Positions 61,327 through 64,000 of a DNA stretch of 64,000 bases are shown here, in pieces. This DNA comes from Chitinophaga sp. (GTDB taxonomy: Bacteria > Bacteroidota > Bacteroidia > Chitinophagales > Chitinophagaceae). The position numbers and the translations under genes were made by a program. Position 1 is the first letter of the stretch. Each line of letters opens with the position of its first letter. The notes beneath the pieces are model-generated. The model ran no database searches and was not told where the DNA came from. It saw only the letters and a program-made list of their open reading frames with translations. The stretch spans positions 545,859 through 609,858 of the forward strand of contig NZ_JAGHZS010000002.1 of NCBI RefSeq assembly GCF_017745275.1, given 5' to 3'.

Positions 61327-61869
61327 ATGAACATCAAACAACTCACACAGGATGCAGGGTTAAAATTGAAGCTGTACCTGGCCACGCTAGGTGAGCCACT
61401 GGACAAAGCTCACGAAGTAACCAGCGCCGGGGATGCCGGCTTGCGTAGTGGCGAACTCTCTGAATTGACTATTATTACAGATTTGAAACCCGATGGAGCT
61501 CGAAATCTACGGACGATCTTTGAAACATTAAAAGGTAACCTTACGGGCGCCAGAAAAGTTGGTACCCTCCATGATATGCGTTTTGTATTTTTAGAAAACG
61601 ACACCAAACTGCTTTTTTGTACTTGCTACGACGGTGATTGGGATACCTATATTAATGACTTTGCAACAAAAATACCGGAGATGATGGATCTGATTTTTGG
61701 AAATATTGAAGGCTGGCCAGGCATTAAATCGCCTACAGTAAAAGAATTTATTTTGAGTAAGCAAATAACGGCATCGGCCTGGTTTGTAAGCCATCCAAAC
61801 CTTACAGTTGCCGATACAACACGTTTGGAAAAAATAGGGGCAGGTCTGAACAAACTTTTGGAATTGTAG
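61327..61869 (+). CDS. Small conserved protein upstream of a Dyp-type peroxidase
   Basis: This 180-residue protein has no signal peptide or membrane helix. The blocks SELTIITDLKPDGARNLRTIF, TLHDMRFVFLENDTKLLFC, CYDGDWDTYINDFATKIPE and SHPNLTVADTTRLEKIGAG are read as a ferredoxin-like fold, the type also seen in halves of Dyp peroxidases. I have seen similar proteins beside Dyp genes, and here the peroxidase starts 142 bases downstream, so it may help that enzyme. An ATG two codons upstream (61321) is another start. The function is unknown. Confidence 0.65.
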   Translation: MNIKQLTQDAGLKLKLYLATLGEPLDKAHEVTSAGDAGLRSGELSELTIITDLKPDGARNLRTIFETLKGNLTGARKVGTLHDMRFVFLENDTKLLFCTCYDGDWDTYINDFATKIPEMMDLIFGNIEGWPGIKSPTVKEFILSKQITASAWFVSHPNLTVADTTRLEKIGAGLNKLLEL

Positions 61870-62011
61870 AGACTTCAAACACGTCTTTAAATGGCCAGAT
61901 GGAAGGTATACCAGATTTCGTCGGAAACAAGGCATCGGCTTAACGGAAAGAACCCAAAACGCGGAAAGAACTTTTTGGTTAACAGGTGAAATCTACAAGT
62001 TTAATAGTCTT

Positions 62012-63361
62012 ATGTTCTTGAAAAATTTATTCAAACGCACTGCCGAGAAAATAGCGCTGCACGACATTCAAGCCATCATATTGCGTGACAGACCCTTGCC
62101 ATATCATGGCGTAAATGTTTTTTTGGAAATTCTGAATCCTGCTTCCGCCAAAGCGTTTTTGAAAGAAATAGTACCGTATGTTACCAGTGCCAAAAATTGG
62201 TGGGATAATAATGACGCCTGGCTTGCAATTGCCTTTACTTACGAGGGACTAAAGAAACTTGAACTTCCACCGTCCACACTGGAGAGTTTTCCTGATGCCT
62301 TTAAAAAAGGTATGGCTGCCCGCAGCGAAAAGCTAATGGATATTAATGAAAATGCCCCCGAAAAATGGGATCCCGTTTTTAAAACAACCAGTAATCATAT
62401 TGCCGTTTCTATCACTGCAAAAAACCTGGATGACCTGAATGCCAAAAAAACACTTGCCCTGCAGGTATTGGAAAAATACAAAGGAGTTAAATTGTGTTTT
62501 CAAGCCGATTTTGACACCCCAATAGAAGGCAATTTCAACCATTTCGGCTTTCGTGATGGTATCAGTAACCCGGAAATTGAAGGCAGCGGGGCAGAGCAAT
62601 TAAATTCAAAAGAACGACCTATCAAGGCCGGTGAATTTATTATGGGATATGCGAACGAAGCAGGTAACCATTATCCTATGCCGCAACCATTAGAGTTTGC
62701 CAGGAATGGTACTTTTGTCATCTTCAGAAAATACCATAGTCATGTAGCTGCTTTTAACAGGTACCTTCAGGAACAGGCAAAAACAAAAGACGAGCAGGAA
62801 TTGCTTGCTGCAAAGATGGTAGGCAGATGGCGCAGCGGTGCCCCATTAAATATGTGTCCTTTTAAAGATAATGCTGCATTAGGCGCAGATACCACGAAAA
62901 ATAATGACTTTGATTTCAGCAATGACCAAAATGGTAAGTTAGTACCTTACTCAAGCCACATGCGCCGGATGAACCCTCGTAACAGTAAAATGGCTGTAAT
63001 GTCGGATGTGAACCTGCACCGCATTATACGTAAAGGTGTAGGTTATGGACCTGCATTGCCAAATGGCAGCACTAAAGATGACGGTAAAGAACGAGGGCTT
63101 TATTTTATAGCATTTAGTGCAAAAGCGATGGAAACCCTCGAATTTTTACAAAGGGAATGGGTCAACAGCGGCAACTTTATGAGCCTCAAAAACGAGAAAG
63201 ACCCTGTTATTGGCTTGAACGAAGGCAAAGGCACATTCACCTTGCCCGGCGAACCCCTGCCTAAACGCTTTACTGGTATGCCTACATTTAATACCCTAAA
63301 AGGTGGCATGTATTTATTTATGCCGGGTATAAATGCTATAAAGTGGTTGAGTGAGTTGTAG
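62012..63361 (+). CDS. Dyp-type heme peroxidase
   Basis: The product has 449 residues. The family GxxDG motif is present as GFRDGISNPEIE at about residue 188, with the catalytic Asp; the likely proximal heme His is in PYSSHMRRMNPRN near 316, and RKGVGYGPALPNG follows. It has no signal peptide, so it should work in the cytoplasm, reducing peroxide and oxidising an unknown partner. The sequence is longer than classical Dyp enzymes, with a C-terminal extension (TFNTLKGGMYLFMPGINAIKWL). I see no encapsulin gene or a C-terminal encapsulin-targeting tail. Confidence 0.9.
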   Translation: MFLKNLFKRTAEKIALHDIQAIILRDRPLPYHGVNVFLEILNPASAKAFLKEIVPYVTSAKNWWDNNDAWLAIAFTYEGLKKLELPPSTLESFPDAFKKGMAARSEKLMDINENAPEKWDPVFKTTSNHIAVSITAKNLDDLNAKKTLALQVLEKYKGVKLCFQADFDTPIEGNFNHFGFRDGISNPEIEGSGAEQLNSKERPIKAGEFIMGYANEAGNHYPMPQPLEFARNGTFVIFRKYHSHVAAFNRYLQEQAKTKDEQELLAAKMVGRWRSGAPLNMCPFKDNAALGADTTKNNDFDFSNDQNGKLVPYSSHMRRMNPRNSKMAVMSDVNLHRIIRKGVGYGPALPNGSTKDDGKERGLYFIAFSAKAMETLEFLQREWVNSGNFMSLKNEKDPVIGLNEGKGTFTLPGEPLPKRFTGMPTFNTLKGGMYLFMPGINAIKWLSEL

Positions 63362-63407
63362 CTAAGGTCAAAATTAATTTCAATAAATTCGAAAAACTGT
63401 CATTTAA

Positions 63408-63605
63408 ATTATCTATCCAGGGAAAGATGGCTTAGTGTTTGGCCTACCCACAGGCAATGCATATATAGAAGCAGGAATGCCTGAGCCAGTGATTGAAGAA
63501 GAGCTGTGTGGCTTTTGCAAAGATATTTATGGAGAGGATTTTGGCCCAAAACAGTATCTTAGCAACCTGAATCGATTTAAGAAAAATCATTTGTCTCAAC
63601 AATAG
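63408..63605 (+). pseudogene. Short coding remnant after the peroxidase gene
   Basis: A 65-codon frame reads PGKDGLVFGLPTGNAYIEAG, then MPEPVIEEELCGFCKDIYGE and FGPKQYLSNLNRFKK. It looks like real protein but has no ATG at its beginning; an in-frame stop precedes it at 63405, and a GTG at 63435 is the only early start. I read it as a gene lacking its 5' part. The family is not recognised. Confidence 0.35.
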
Positions 63606-63618
63606 CAGCAGTTATTCT

Positions 63619-64000
63619 ATGCCGGTATTTTTTAAGGAAGAGGGTATTGTTTGTTTTTCAGGCAAAGGTTATCGCACAAATACACATGCCCATTTCGCGT
63701 TAGAGCTGGCGTTTGCTACAACCGGCTATATAAACATTTCAGGTTCCAGCCAGGATTATAACAAAATAAAGGCGGCCATTATTTCTCCAAATACTTTACA
63801 CTCATTTGATTGTTCGGATGGTGCTTGTTTTATTTTTTTTATTGACCCAACAAGTAAAATGGGTGAGTACCTTTCCGAATATTATAACTTGCCAGGAAAA
63901 GACATTGTTGCATTAGATGAAAGTGAAGTGCTGCGGTTTAAAAATGGCGGGGATTTTTCATTGCCCGATTGCGTTAACTGCAAGAATAGAGAAATAACCG
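63619..64000 (+). CDS. AraC-family regulator, N-terminal part (cut by window end)
   Basis: From the ATG at 63619 I read MPVFFKEEGIVCFSGKGYRT, then HFALELAFATTGYINISGSS, then AAIISPNTLHSFDCSDGACF and further to the window end without a stop. This fits the N-terminal cupin-like sensor of AraC regulators (the form HxHxxLQLxx..., APNxxHxxx). The DNA-binding half lies beyond 64000. It starts 14 bases after the remnant. Target genes are unknown; the Dyp operon is next to it. Confidence 0.6.
   Translation, partial: MPVFFKEEGIVCFSGKGYRTNTHAHFALELAFATTGYINISGSSQDYNKIKAAIISPNTLHSFDCSDGACFIFFIDPTSKMGEYLSEYYNLPGKDIVALDESEVLRFKNGGDFSLPDCVNCKNREIT

Noticed and set aside
1..64000. CRISPR arrays, insertion sequences with transposase, prophage genes
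   Set aside because: I saw no regularly spaced repeats, no transposase or integrase and no phage structural genes.

Overview
The window looks like chromosomal DNA of a Bacteroidota bacterium, most like the Chitinophaga group. The signs are two ECF-sigma/FecR/TonB-receptor cassettes, one of them with a SusC/SusD pair, GH97 and sodium-symporter sugar genes, double-glycine peptide leaders of the Bacteroidota type, TAnnTTTG-like promoter boxes and AT-rich sequence before starts instead of strong Shine-Dalgarno sites. This assignment is inferred from gene content; there is no rRNA. One tRNA-Lys(TTT) is present.

Layout. 1-4.6 kb: small housekeeping and accessory genes (GNAT, zinc ribbon, SMI1/KNR4, an XRE/pentapeptide fusion, azoreductase, YCII). 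4.7-11.6 kb: ECF sigma factor, FecR, TonB receptor and two paralogous lipoproteins. 11.7-20.7 kb: metallopeptidase with discoidin domain, bestrophin, NmrA-like reductase, a three-GAF sigma-54 activator and a YD-repeat lipoprotein. 20.9-35.4 kb: a deoxy-sugar glycan locus without SusC/SusD. It holds two paralogous secreted proteins of a glycosidase type I cannot name, a GH97, an aldo/keto reductase, an enolase-superfamily enzyme, a sodium/solute symporter, a lipoprotein mutarotase, an AraC regulator and a 770-residue secreted protein. The order suggests release of a sugar outside the cytoplasm, anomer conversion, import, oxidation and dehydration; L-fucose or L-rhamnose is my inference. 35.4-37.6 kb: Rnl2-type RNA ligase, an AraC remnant and a zinc-ribbon protein. 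37.7-46.1 kb: ECF sigma, FecR, SusC, SusD and a DUF1735-type lipoprotein, with no adjacent hydrolase. 47-50 kb: acyltransferase, quinone-reductase-like protein, HxlR regulator, DinB-like protein, tRNA-Lys.

50.4-58.3 kb is the most interesting part: an apparent island beside the tRNA. One minus-strand gene set runs TlpA-like thioredoxin, a C39-like/VKOR/DsbA fusion, two tandem cysteine-rich double-glycine peptide precursors, a peptidase-containing ABC exporter and an HlyD-type adaptor. No lanthipeptide or radical-SAM enzyme is present, so I read it as a dedicated system for making and exporting disulfide-rich peptides with seven cysteines each. Decayed genes flank it: a frameshifted DUF5946-like gene and a frameshifted SMI1/KNR4 gene. 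A 13/15 copy of the tRNA 3' end lies at its far side.

58.4-64 kb: a DUF1016/YhcG nuclease, a Crp/Fnr regulator, a truncated reductase-like protein, a DUF2147-like protein, a small protein, a Dyp-type peroxidase and the start of an AraC gene. Three dyads of the form TTAAGANNTCTTAA lie about 56-67 bases before genes here, suggesting a local Crp/Fnr regulon. A hairpin family with arms AAAGCGTGATAC/GTATCACGCTTT recurs at 4.6, 48.4 and 58.25 kb.
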